Part shown: positions 16,424 to 24,801 of the stretch, one piece after another
How positions within the stretch are numbered: the stretch's first letter is position 1
Layout of the letters: each line of letters begins with the position of its first letter
From: Companilactobacillus tucceti DSM 20183
Lineage (GTDB): Bacteria; Bacillota; Bacilli; Lactobacillales; Lactobacillaceae
Direction: 5' to 3'
Assembly (NCBI RefSeq): GCF_001434665.1
Contig: NZ_AZDG01000014.1
Location: 1 to 63,511 of the forward strand
Length of the DNA: 63,511 nucleotides
Position numbers and translations under genes: made by a program
Notes under the pieces: model-generated
The model's input: the letters and a program-made list of their open reading frames with translations, nothing else
Databases searched by the model: none
Told to the model about the DNA's origin: nothing

Positions 16424-17323
16424 TTATTTCTTATCTACGTCATGTCCGCCAAATTCATTACGTAAAGCGGCAACAACTTTTCCTGTAACTGTATCATTTT
16501 CAAGAGAACGATAGCGCATCATCAATGAAGCGGCGATTACTGGTGTTGGAACTTGTAATTTAAGTGCCTCTTCTAAAGTCCACTTACCTTCACCTGATGA
16601 GTGCATAACGCCACGAATTTCATTTAATTTAGGATCCTTTGAAAAGGCTGATTCAGCTAATTCCATCAACCATCCACGGATAACTGAACCATTTGACCAT
16701 ACTTTGGCAACTGCTTCGTTATCGTAGTCGAATTTACTATGTTCCAAGACATCAAAACCTTCAGCGATAGATTGCATCATACCGTATTCAATACCGTTAT
16801 GAACCATCTTTAGATAATGACCACTACCAGCTTTACCTGTGTATAAATAACCATCCTTTTGAGCAATTCCTTCAAAAATAGGTTCAATAATCTTAAAGGC
16901 TTCTTTGTTGTCACCACCGATCATGAAGTTTCCATCATGATTAGCACCTGACATACCGCCAGAAGTTCCTGCATCAAAGAAAATAATACCTTTTCCTTTT
17001 AGAATATCGTTATGTTTTAGTGAGTCTTCATAAAATGAATTACCACCATCAATAACAATATCGTCTTTTGACAAAATGTTACTTAATGTATCGATAGTTG
17101 CATTAGTTGGCTTGCCAGCTGGCAACATAACCCAAACGATTTTTTGCTTTGGTAACTTATCTATAACACCTTGTAAATCGTCAGCTACTTCAGCACCCAA
17201 TTTTTGTGCATCCTTTTTGGCATCCTCGTTTAAATCAAATGCTACTACTTCGTTATTATTTCTGATTAAATTTTCGGTCAAGTTGATCCCCATCTTGCCG
17301 AGTCCGATCATTGCTAGTTTCAA
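16424..17323 (-). CDS. gnd: 6-phosphogluconate dehydrogenase, decarboxylating (GntZ/YqeC type)
   Basis: 299-residue short-form enzyme converting 6-phosphogluconate to ribulose-5-phosphate and CO2 with NAD(P)+. MIGLGKMGINL is the dinucleotide loop. DGGNSFYEDS and GTSGGMSGA are substrate motifs, and GSGHYLKMVHNGIEYGMMQ carries the catalytic Lys. The start is TTG at 17323, seven bases after GGAGG; a longer frame to 17356 would run over this site. Key enzyme of the oxidative pentose-phosphate or gluconate route. Ends directly at repeat B1. Confidence 0.9.
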   Translation of the reverse strand: MKLAMIGLGKMGINLTENLIRNNNEVVAFDLNEDAKKDAQKLGAEVADDLQGVIDKLPKQKIVWVMLPAGKPTNATIDTLSNILSKDDIVIDGGNSFYEDSLKHNDILKGKGIIFFDAGTSGGMSGANHDGNFMIGGDNKEAFKIIEPIFEGIAQKDGYLYTGKAGSGHYLKMVHNGIEYGMMQSIAEGFDVLEHSKFDYDNEAVAKVWSNGSVIRGWLMELAESAFSKDPKLNEIRGVMHSSGEGKWTLEEALKLQVPTPVIAASLMMRYRSLENDTVTGKVVAALRNEFGGHDVDKK

Positions 17324-17364
17324 AGTGAATCCTCCTAAGTTTTTACCAATCAACAATTATACGC

Positions 17365-17402
17365 AAAAAAAGCAGGCATGACAATTTGCCTAACCTACTT
17401 AT
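17365..17402 (-). terminator. Terminator after the MerR/coiled-coil gene
   Basis: On the minus strand AGTAGGTTAGGCA pairs with TGCCTGCT and is followed by seven T. It overlaps the last bases of the gene and separates it from gnd. Confidence 0.75.
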
Positions 17403-17926
17403 TTGACGAATCTATTCCACCAATGACCCTTTTTGTCATCTTTAACTTGTTCATTAACACGTTCTTTTAGTTCAGTAGTTTTTTCTTCAGACTTTTCATT
17501 TTTAGTCTTAAGTGTTGCATTTTTTGATTCCAATTCTTTATTAGCTGACTTTAAATCGGCAACTTCATTTTTTAGTTGTTCAATAGTTGCTAATTGTTTC
17601 TTATTTTCAGCCTTTAGATCAGCAATATCTTGTGCCAAATGATTGTCATCAGCTGCTTCAGTTTTTTCTTTACTTGGATAAACTTTTTGTGCTGCTAGAT
17701 CCAAAGTCATTTTTGGTTCATGACCTAAATCTACCATTTTCTTAAAGTCACCCAAATTTTCAGAAGTATACAAGCGATTATTCTGACTATTGCGTTCAAA
17801 ATAATTGGCGTTACCAGTTGTATGTTCAACGATCAATGAATATTTTCGTAGCGTTGCAACACTGATCCCCAATTCTTTTGCAGCTTGTGCAGGCGTTAAA
17901 AAGTTTTCATTCTTTACATTACTCAA
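17399..17926 (-). CDS. MerR-like helix-turn-helix protein with coiled coil
   Basis: 175 residues. The N-terminal 75 residues form a MerR-type winged helix: FLTPAQAAKELGISVATLRKY. Residues about 95-160 form a long coiled coil rich in Lys, Glu, Leu and Asn, and the protein ends with the aromatic tail GHWWNRFVK. This layout is seen in chromosome- or plasmid-organising proteins of lactobacilli and in the RacA/DUF536 type, so DNA binding with self-assembly is likely. The start is TTG after GGGGGA. Target unknown. Confidence 0.75.
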   Translation of the reverse strand: MSNVKNENFLTPAQAAKELGISVATLRKYSLIVEHTTGNANYFERNSQNNRLYTSENLGDFKKMVDLGHEPKMTLDLAAQKVYPSKEKTEAADDNHLAQDIADLKAENKKQLATIEQLKNEVADLKSANKELESKNATLKTKNEKSEEKTTELKERVNEQVKDDKKGHWWNRFVK

Positions 17927-18102
17927 AAGTATTTCCCCCAGATCAATTCATTCTTTCATTATAAAAATAATCATTTAGGAGTTCAACCACAAATATTGCA
18001 TTAAAACAACTAATTGACTAGTTCGTTTTCTTCAAACTACATTTTATTATTAGAATTGGGTATACTATAGATAGTAAATACATTGCAAATGAGGTTATGA
18101 AA

Positions 18103-19197
18103 ATGAAGAGGTCACGGTTACTTATTAGTTGCGCGTCCTTACTGTTACTCTTTTCCGTTGCAGCTCCTACAACGGTACAAGCAACCAGTAATGTAACGAC
18201 TAATATTTCTGATTTGTATAGAACTTATTACAGTCCAAGTGAAATCACTAGAATTAAGCAGCTTCAACAGACATATCAAAACCTTGATAATGATCTTTAC
18301 AATAAGAGCAATTTATTTACGACGGCTCCAAATTTGACCACTGATGGAAGCTTTTATCCAGGAACTCTTAGTGGTAATGCAATTAATGGTACCGTTAGTT
18401 GGATAAATTATTATCGTGAATTATCAGGATTAAGTCCGATCACTTCTAAAGAAGATTCTAACTATACTTCACAAATCGCTTCTTCAGTAATGGCTGTTTC
18501 TAATTCCAATCCATATATTAGCCAACATTTCTTAGCTAATACAGCTAGACCTGATAATATCAAAGATATTTATTGGCATCAGGCCGTTTATGGAACTGGA
18601 TACGGTAATTTATACTTTGGATATCCAAAAACCATCGGTGATCCTGTTCGTGAATTGATTTTTGATGACACTGATATTGAAGGTGCTAATACAGGTCACC
18701 GTGCTTGGTTGTTGTCACCTAGACTTTCATCAGTTGGAGTCGGTATTGCCATTGGTAACTACGGACGACAATATGAAACGATTTTTGTTAACAACCCAAC
18801 CGATATTTACAATCAGGCTGAAAAGTCAGTCGTAACTTATCCATATAATCTTTTCCCTGTTGAGGAATTGACTAATAAGTATGGAGCTTTGATCCCCTGG
18901 TCCATTACTTTCGCTGATCAAAATAAAAATATTATCACCGACCAAACGACAATTACAGTTGAAAACTTAACTGATGGATCATCTGGTATAACAACTCCGT
19001 TATCTGATAGATCATATGCATACTTGAGTGACGTTATCGCCTATATGCCACCAAAGAATATTGCCATAAATGATCATTCAACTTATCGTGTTACAATTAA
19101 CAACTTAAATTCTGAAAGCGTTCCTAGTTATAGTTATACTTTCAAAACCTTTTCAGAAACAGCTAACGGATTAGGATATGGTTACGCTAATCAATAA
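18103..19197 (+). CDS. Secreted CAP/SCP domain protein
   Basis: 364-residue exported protein. A signal peptide ends near VQATS (about residue 28). A CAP domain lies about 90-225: INYYRELSGLSPI, then GHRAWLLSPRLSSVGVGIA, which is the CAP signature with its conserved His. The C-terminal 130 residues form a beta-rich extension. CAP proteins in lactobacilli are extracellular and of uncertain function. The ATG at 18103 is preferred over 18097 because GAGG is 8 bases away from it. Ends in a clear terminator. Confidence 0.82.
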   Translation: MKRSRLLISCASLLLLFSVAAPTTVQATSNVTTNISDLYRTYYSPSEITRIKQLQQTYQNLDNDLYNKSNLFTTAPNLTTDGSFYPGTLSGNAINGTVSWINYYRELSGLSPITSKEDSNYTSQIASSVMAVSNSNPYISQHFLANTARPDNIKDIYWHQAVYGTGYGNLYFGYPKTIGDPVRELIFDDTDIEGANTGHRAWLLSPRLSSVGVGIAIGNYGRQYETIFVNNPTDIYNQAEKSVVTYPYNLFPVEELTNKYGALIPWSITFADQNKNIITDQTTITVENLTDGSSGITTPLSDRSYAYLSDVIAYMPPKNIAINDHSTYRVTINNLNSESVPSYSYTFKTFSETANGLGYGYANQ

Positions 19198-19219
19198 AAG
19201 CCGACAATGTCGGCTTTTA
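19195..19219 (+). terminator. Terminator after the CAP gene
   Basis: AAAAGCCGACA/TGTCGGCTTTT with a very short loop, followed by ATT. Confidence 0.85.
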
Positions 19220-19274
19220 TTGATGTTATAGTGTTATAATCCAACTTACATAGAAAAAAAGGGGAAATTAAATA

Positions 19275-20663
19275 TTGTCAAGTTCTGCAATTACAGCTAA
19301 CTTAATTATTATTCTAATAACATTTATCTTCGCTTTCTTCTTTGTTGCTGCTGAGTTTGCTTTAGTACAAACACGACCCAGTCAACTAGAAGATGCAATT
19401 TCAAAAGGCGAAGGTAATCAAAAGAAATTAAAACGTGCTTTAATGATGGTCAATAACCTAAACGAATATCTATCAACAACACAAGTTGGTACAAGTATCG
19501 CTGGTATTATTCTAGGTTGGATCGGTGAAAGTACTATAGAGTATTTATTAATAGATTTATTCGGTTTGATCCATCTATCAAGCGGTGGCGGTTTACATAT
19601 CGTTGGTTCTGTTGTTGGTGTTTTGTTACTAACATACTTAGAAGTTGTTCTAACAGAAATCGTACCTAAAAACGTCTCTATTGATATGCCAATGCGCATG
19701 TTAATGATCGTCGTTACACCAATGAGAGTATTCCATCTAGCAGTTTACCCATTTGTCTGGTTACTAAACGTTTCTGCTACAGGTATTATCAAGTTAATGG
19801 GATTAAAGCCTGCGGATTCTGAAAATGAGATATTCTCACAATCAGAAATTCTCAGATTATCCAAATCATCAGTTCATGGTGGTGATATGGATCAAAACGA
19901 TGTTGTCTTCATGCAAAGAGCCTTTGAATTAAATGACAAGGTTGCTAAAGACATCATGGTGGATAGAACTAGTCTTTATGTCGTAGACATTACTGATAAA
20001 GTCAAAGATGTCTTAAAAGACTACTTACAACAAGGATTCTCAAGATTTCCAGTTGTCGCTGATAACGATAAAGATAAAGTTCTAGGTTATGTTTATGCTT
20101 ACGACATTGTCCGCCAAAATCAAGTTGATGGTGATATTGGAATCAGCCGTGTTTTAAGATCAGTTAATACTGTTCCCGAAACTATGCCTATTCAAGATAT
20201 TTTGTCGAAGATGATCAAAAAACAAACACCTATCGTCGTAGTTGTCGATGAGTATGGTGGTACTAGTGGTATCGTTACTGATAAAGATATCTATGAAGAA
20301 TTATTTGGTACCGTTAAAGATGAAATCGATGATGTTTCTGATGAATACATCGTTAAAAATGAAGATGGCAGCTATAATGTATCAGGTAAGACAACACTAT
20401 ATGATTTTGAAAGATACTTCAAAACCGATATTCCTGAGTTTCAAGAGTCAGATATTATTACCGTCGGTGGGTTCATGATCGAACAATATCCTAATATTGA
20501 CCAAGATTTTGAATTCAACATGTTAAACTTCCACTTCAAAGTAGCTGAGTTTGATCACGGTTTTGTTAACTGGTTCAAAGTTACAGTTGATAAAAAAGCA
20601 GTAACTAAACAAGATAACTTAGCTTCATTAACTGATGTAGATGACTTAAAAGAAGAGCAATAA
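19275..20663 (+). CDS. CNNM/CorC family membrane protein (DUF21-CBS-CorC_HlyC)
   Basis: 462 residues. A DUF21 membrane domain with three to four helices covers about 1-195. Two CBS domains follow (about 215-335), with MVDRTSLYVVD and IVVVVDEYGGTSGIVTDKD. A CorC_HlyC domain closes (about 350-435). Members export or gate divalent cations such as Mg2+; the old name is hemolysin-like. The start is TTG, preceded by GGGGAA. Single gene with its own terminator. Confidence 0.9.
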   Translation: MSSSAITANLIIILITFIFAFFFVAAEFALVQTRPSQLEDAISKGEGNQKKLKRALMMVNNLNEYLSTTQVGTSIAGIILGWIGESTIEYLLIDLFGLIHLSSGGGLHIVGSVVGVLLLTYLEVVLTEIVPKNVSIDMPMRMLMIVVTPMRVFHLAVYPFVWLLNVSATGIIKLMGLKPADSENEIFSQSEILRLSKSSVHGGDMDQNDVVFMQRAFELNDKVAKDIMVDRTSLYVVDITDKVKDVLKDYLQQGFSRFPVVADNDKDKVLGYVYAYDIVRQNQVDGDIGISRVLRSVNTVPETMPIQDILSKMIKKQTPIVVVVDEYGGTSGIVTDKDIYEELFGTVKDEIDDVSDEYIVKNEDGSYNVSGKTTLYDFERYFKTDIPEFQESDIITVGGFMIEQYPNIDQDFEFNMLNFHFKVAEFDHGFVNWFKVTVDKKAVTKQDNLASLTDVDDLKEEQ

Positions 20664-20693
20664 AAAAAGCAATCTAATGATTGCTTTTTTTAT
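20662..20693 (+). terminator. Terminator after the CNNM gene
   Basis: AAAAAAAGCAATC/GATTGCTTTTTTT with a short loop. Confidence 0.87.
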
Positions 20694-20765
20694 TGTCTTT
20701 TTTTGGTTCTTTATCAATTTTAGTTACTTTTTAATGAGGTAGTAAAAAAATCAAAGAATAAACTA

Positions 20766-20945
20766 GCCGGAAGGAGCAAGAAAATTGGGCCGCTGTGAAG
20801 GTGGTGTTAGGTCGGTGGTTTTCCGGCCTTACAGCACAGGATGACTTTTGAAATTCGCGTACTTTGCGAAGTTCAAAATCAAGTTCGTAGACCTTGGCTA
20901 CGAACGGTCCCATAGCAGCCTAATTTTCTTGCTCCTGAAGGCGGC
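20766..20945 (+). repeat. Family D four-way-junction element (copy D3)
   Basis: Outer arms GGAGCAAGAAAATT and AATTTTCTTGCTCC. Inner stems: GGTGTT...GGTCGG/CCGGCC, TTTTGAA/TTCAAAA and GTTCGTAG/CTACGAAC capped by ACCTTGG. Junction boxes TGAAG, GGATGA and CGGTCC match the other copies. It lies between a terminator and repeat A2, in a region without genes. Confidence 0.78.
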
Positions 20946-21007
20946 ATATTACTACTTCCAAAGTATAGAGCAGTTATAACGTAACTACTCTTCAAATCAA
21001 ATATGCA

Positions 21008-21071
21008 GCATAAACATGTGCCAACACATAGCTTTTTCCGTTTAAAGCTGACCATGTGTTGGCACACTCTC
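21008..21071 (-). repeat. Family A repeat lacking its central stem (copy A2)
   Basis: On the minus strand it starts right after the membrane-protein stop: GAGTGTGCCAACACATGG, then CAGCTTTAAACGGAAAAAGC, then CTATGTGTTGGCACATG. The central variable hairpin of the full family is absent, leaving only the outer stem. This shows the element is modular. Confidence 0.75.
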
Positions 21072-22754
21072 TTAATTTTTTCTCTTAAATTTAAATCCAA
21101 ATTTATCAGCAACAAACCAAACCACCATTACAACTAAACTTAATAGAGAAATGATTTTACTGTATTTTTGAATACTTGTTTGAGTATATTCAACGGTTAA
21201 TTTACCACTACCATTCAACTCAACTTGAGCTAAGTTATTATTGCTCTTATCCATTGTTACAGCACTTGTATTACCCTTAGTAGTTGCCTGATAACCATAA
21301 TATCCAATAATAGGTAGATCAACTTTAGCCTTTTTAGCATTCTTATAATCAAGCGTTAAAGTAGACCAATCTTGTTTGAAATTACTCAATTTAGCTTTAC
21401 CAGCTTTTACTTGAGGTTTGTGCCCCATTTTCTTTAGTTCCAATGGACTAGTGCCTACAGGTAAATATTCTTGTCCTGCTCCAATACTGTATGTTTCTAA
21501 TTTGTTATATTGAGAATACGTGTTTATAGCATCTGCCGTATGACCAAGTCTGCTGCTGGCAGAAACAGTCAATAGCATTACTACTAATATCATCCCCATC
21601 TTGCCTAATCTTCCCTTAAGGATATGAAGTGGATCATAGGCAATAAATATCGCTAACATGATGGAAATAACAATATCTAAACGCCAAGGATATTGAAGAA
21701 CTTTCAATGGAGTTTTATCAAGAATACCCCATGGAAAAATTCTAGTACTCATAACTAGTAATCCAGCACCTAGTAATGAAAAGTTCTTAACAGCTGGATT
21801 ATCTATCTTTTTGTAACTTGCAAATACAATAACAGCCAAGGTCATCATCAATAAACCAATAACTGGTTGAGTAACAACGTTATTCAAACTAGCATCTATT
21901 AAATCCTGTAATTCTAATGCACCAGCAGAAAGGCTGATTGCTGAGTGAGATAAAACAAAATCAGTATGTTTCATTTGTTCCATCATTGGTAAGAAATATG
22001 CTAATGAAAGTAATAGTGATGTACCTGCCGCATATAATAACGACAAAATACGCTTAGGATGAATTCTTAATTCCTTATATTGACATAAGGCAACTAAGAC
22101 GATCACGATAGCTACCAAAACTGGTGACAAAGCATGTGAATAAATAATTGCCGTCATCCCAATTGTTAAATACCACCAATTTTGACGCTTGCCATAAAAC
22201 ACTTCATAAATTCCTAAGAATGCAATTGGCAAGAAAACAAATACGATCAATTCACCGACATCATGACGATACAATAAATCATGAAGACGATATGTTGATA
22301 ATGTATAAACAAAACTGAATACTAAACTATTCCAATATTTTTTGCTTACTTTTAAGAAACTTAAAAATGATGTCGAAAATGTCAAAACATTTAATAAGAA
22401 ATAAAAGGCTATAAAAGTTTTAGCCATTGAAAATCCCATTAATCTAAAAATAGCAGCTGGGTAAATCATCAAATCTGAATAAAAAGTATTTACTATATAT
22501 CCAAATCCATCCATAAACGACATATTTATCCAAGGAAAATACTGATTGTGCTTAATGGATTCAGCTAATCCCTCAATTCTCATCGCATGAAAACGATTGT
22601 CACTAGAACCTAGATATGACCAAAATTGGCCATGATAAATTTCAGTAAAATAAACTGTTGCAATACTAGCTATCGCGAAAACAATCAAAGTTGCGATAGT
22701 CATTAAAGTATATTTCAAATATTTATTTTGCTTATCCTTTGAACTATTCTGCAT
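21072..22754 (-). CDS. YfhO-like polytopic membrane protein (PTPS-related domain)
   Basis: 560 residues with about eleven hydrophobic helices in the first 400. A 120-residue non-membrane beta-rich region with a terminal helix follows. SSDNRFHAMRIEGLAESI and FPWINMSFMDGFGYIVN near the N-terminus match the GT-C-like family called 6-pyruvoyl-tetrahydropterin synthase-related membrane protein (PF10131). Such proteins probably act in wall-glycan or lipid-linked sugar transfer. GGGGAG precedes the ATG at 22754. No linked glycan genes here; substrate unknown. Confidence 0.75.
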   Translation of the reverse strand: MQNSSKDKQNKYLKYTLMTIATLIVFAIASIATVYFTEIYHGQFWSYLGSSDNRFHAMRIEGLAESIKHNQYFPWINMSFMDGFGYIVNTFYSDLMIYPAAIFRLMGFSMAKTFIAFYFLLNVLTFSTSFLSFLKVSKKYWNSLVFSFVYTLSTYRLHDLLYRHDVGELIVFVFLPIAFLGIYEVFYGKRQNWWYLTIGMTAIIYSHALSPVLVAIVIVLVALCQYKELRIHPKRILSLLYAAGTSLLLSLAYFLPMMEQMKHTDFVLSHSAISLSAGALELQDLIDASLNNVVTQPVIGLLMMTLAVIVFASYKKIDNPAVKNFSLLGAGLLVMSTRIFPWGILDKTPLKVLQYPWRLDIVISIMLAIFIAYDPLHILKGRLGKMGMILVVMLLTVSASSRLGHTADAINTYSQYNKLETYSIGAGQEYLPVGTSPLELKKMGHKPQVKAGKAKLSNFKQDWSTLTLDYKNAKKAKVDLPIIGYYGYQATTKGNTSAVTMDKSNNNLAQVELNGSGKLTVEYTQTSIQKYSKIISLLSLVVMVVWFVADKFGFKFKRKN

Positions 22755-22810
22755 TGTATAAACTCCCCTAAATTTAGACGCTATCACATATTATACAAGA
22801 CTAACGCAAT

Positions 22811-22842
22811 AAAAAAAGAGTACCGGAATAATTCCAGTACTC
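22811..22842 (-). terminator. Terminator after the HesB-like gene
   Basis: On the minus strand GAGTACTGGAAT/ATTCCGGTACTC is followed by TTTTTTTATT. It ends the three-gene unit 24712-22856. Confidence 0.88.
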
Positions 22843-22855
22843 AAAAATTTAAGTC

Positions 22856-23218
22856 TTATTTAGATTTTACTGAATCAAAATCAATAATATTAACACTATT
22901 ATCAATAGTTTCGTGGTTATTTTTCAGAACAAGCAATTGTGTTTTAGGATTGACCTTTAATTGCAAACCGGCTTCCAAGAAGTCAGTTGCACTTTCTTTA
23001 TAGTAAATATCTCCTAATACACTTTTCAAATGAATCGAATAATCTGAAACGTCCTCATCATTATCTACAACAATTACGCGGAATTTAGTGATCAAAGCAC
23101 AATCCCCTTCTCCTGAAAAACGTCCCAAGCCGTCATCAAGATCTAGGACCAACTTTTTTCCTTTTTCTGTATAGGCCTTGAGTTTATTCATGGCCTCAGT
23201 TGTTAACTTGATTTCCAT
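22856..23218 (-). CDS. HesB/IscA-like iron-sulfur biosynthesis family protein
   Basis: 120 residues resembling the Firmicutes HesB-like (YneR) group, with LVLDLDDGLGRFSGEGDCALITKFRV in the middle. The paired C-terminal cysteines that hold Fe-S clusters in true IscA are missing and only one Cys is present, so a scaffold role is doubtful. GAGGTG lies 6 bases before the ATG at 23218; a GTG at 23227 is inside that site. Third gene of a unit with the HAD phosphatase and a membrane protein. Confidence 0.72.
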   Translation of the reverse strand: MEIKLTTEAMNKLKAYTEKGKKLVLDLDDGLGRFSGEGDCALITKFRVIVVDNDEDVSDYSIHLKSVLGDIYYKESATDFLEAGLQLKVNPKTQLLVLKNNHETIDNSVNIIDFDSVKSK

Positions 23219-23234
23219 GACCAACACCTCGCTA

Positions 23235-24047
23235 TCAGTACTTATATTTCATGGTACTTCCCCAGTCGATCAAACTTAGGATAAACACCATAAAAACTAT
23301 TGATATGTAGCTGAGGAATATACCATTGAGGACATTATAAAGTACATCATGTAAATTGTACTCAATATTGCTCGATATAAGGTCTTGTATAGGAAAATAA
23401 ATAAATGCCAATAAAATTGCTAATAATATCGAGGTACATATGCCTACCGTACCTAAATGGTGGAAAAATAACATACTAGATCCAACCTTGGCCCGCAAGC
23501 GAATAGCCAATAATACAAAAATAATTGCTAAAGTCAAAACAATCATTTTAACTATCCCACGAACTCTTTTAATACCGATCGATAAATTATTTATCGGTCC
23601 CAGATCATCATCGATCATCTGATTCATTAAGTCTTTATTAACGCTAATTGTTTGATTTATTTCTGCATCAATATTTAAACCTTGTTTTTTTGAAGCTCGT
23701 TTTAAATTACCGCCAATGGTATCTAAAATACTGCTACCAACGGTAAGTTTGGAGTCATCATCATAAACTTCATCCACAGAAGTTCCGATTATTTTTTTTA
23801 CATCTCTTCTACTTAGATTAGTCGAAACGCTGGAAACTGATGAATAGCTGTTCACTAACCTATTAATTTTTTGATTAGAGTAACTACGTATTAAAGAGAC
23901 ATTCTCATCGCTGGAAATCACTTTTTTAACATAGTCCCCATTCAAAATTGTGGTCAGAGTTATCCCTAAAAACACTATCAACATGAGACATATTGATAAT
24001 AAGAATAAGGTAAAACCATGCCTATTATATGATAATGACTTGCTCAT
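23235..24047 (-). CDS. Four-helix membrane protein of unknown function
   Basis: 270 residues. One membrane helix near 12-35 is followed by a long extracytoplasmic Ser/Asp/Asn-rich region (about 40-165). Three further helices lie at about 167-187, 197-220 and 240-262, with a short basic end. No Cys in the outer region and no catalytic motif that I recognise. The ATG follows GGAGAAG and starts 2 bases after the HAD gene, so the genes are coupled. I cannot assign a family. Confidence 0.7.
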   Translation of the reverse strand: MSKSLSYNRHGFTLFLLSICLMLIVFLGITLTTILNGDYVKKVISSDENVSLIRSYSNQKINRLVNSYSSVSSVSTNLSRRDVKKIIGTSVDEVYDDDSKLTVGSSILDTIGGNLKRASKKQGLNIDAEINQTISVNKDLMNQMIDDDLGPINNLSIGIKRVRGIVKMIVLTLAIIFVLLAIRLRAKVGSSMLFFHHLGTVGICTSILLAILLAFIYFPIQDLISSNIEYNLHDVLYNVLNGIFLSYISIVFMVFILSLIDWGSTMKYKY

Positions 24048-24049
24048 AA

Positions 24050-24712
24050 TTACTTCTCCATAGCTATTTTAGTGATGTCAGATGGTTTGTTTACAATCCA
24101 CTCTGATTTGGCGTCAGCTAATTCTTGACGTTTACCAAAACCATAAGTAACACCGATTGCTTTCAAATTATTCTTATGTGCCCCCACAATATCACTACTT
24201 CTATCCCCTACCATGACTAGATTATCAGGATCTAGTTTCACGGAAGTTTTAGCTATACCATATGAAATTACATCTTCTTTTAGAGAACGAGTCTTTTCAT
24301 CATCAGTAGCTCCAAATACATGTCTAATATATGGTTTCATTTCCAATTGGTCAACTATCTTCTTAGCAATACTTTCCGGTTTAGAAGTTGCAATAAAAAC
24401 TTCTTTTCCAGAGTTATTTAAATCCTTGAGCATATCATAAACCCCATCATAAACGCTCAATTCTTTCCAACCTTTAGTCATATAATAATCATGGAAAATT
24501 GATACTCGACGTTGTGCTTCGGGATCATTTCCATCTAAGTTATCATACTTTTTAAAAGAATAACTAATAGTTGGTCCAATGTATGTTCTCAAAATATCAT
24601 CATTATGAGGAACATAACCAAGGACTTCATTGTACATGTACTTGAGTCCGTTTACGATCCCCTTTTCTGAGTCAATAATTGTCCCATCCAAGTCAAAAAA
24701 TAAGTTATTCAA
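24050..24712 (-). CDS. HAD family hydrolase, phosphoglycolate phosphatase-like
   Basis: 220-residue phosphatase. Motif I FFDLDGTIIDSE is at 5-16, with nucleophile Asp and acid Asp. Motif II ATSKPE is at about 109-114. The motif III Lys lies before motif IV VMVGDRSSDIVGA at about 171-183. The helical cap between motifs I and II is of the Gph/PpaX type. Substrate not fixed by sequence. The start is TTG after AAAGGATG. First gene of a three-gene unit, divergent to the P-type ATPase. Confidence 0.87.
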   Translation of the reverse strand: MNNLFFDLDGTIIDSEKGIVNGLKYMYNEVLGYVPHNDDILRTYIGPTISYSFKKYDNLDGNDPEAQRRVSIFHDYYMTKGWKELSVYDGVYDMLKDLNNSGKEVFIATSKPESIAKKIVDQLEMKPYIRHVFGATDDEKTRSLKEDVISYGIAKTSVKLDPDNLVMVGDRSSDIVGAHKNNLKAIGVTYGFGKRQELADAKSEWIVNKPSDITKIAMEK

Positions 24713-24801
24713 AATATATTCATCCTTTTGTGTTAAATTTTAAGTAGTAAAGCAAATTATATAGCATTGGCTATAAAATAACTAATAGTCGTAGGTAATC
24801 T

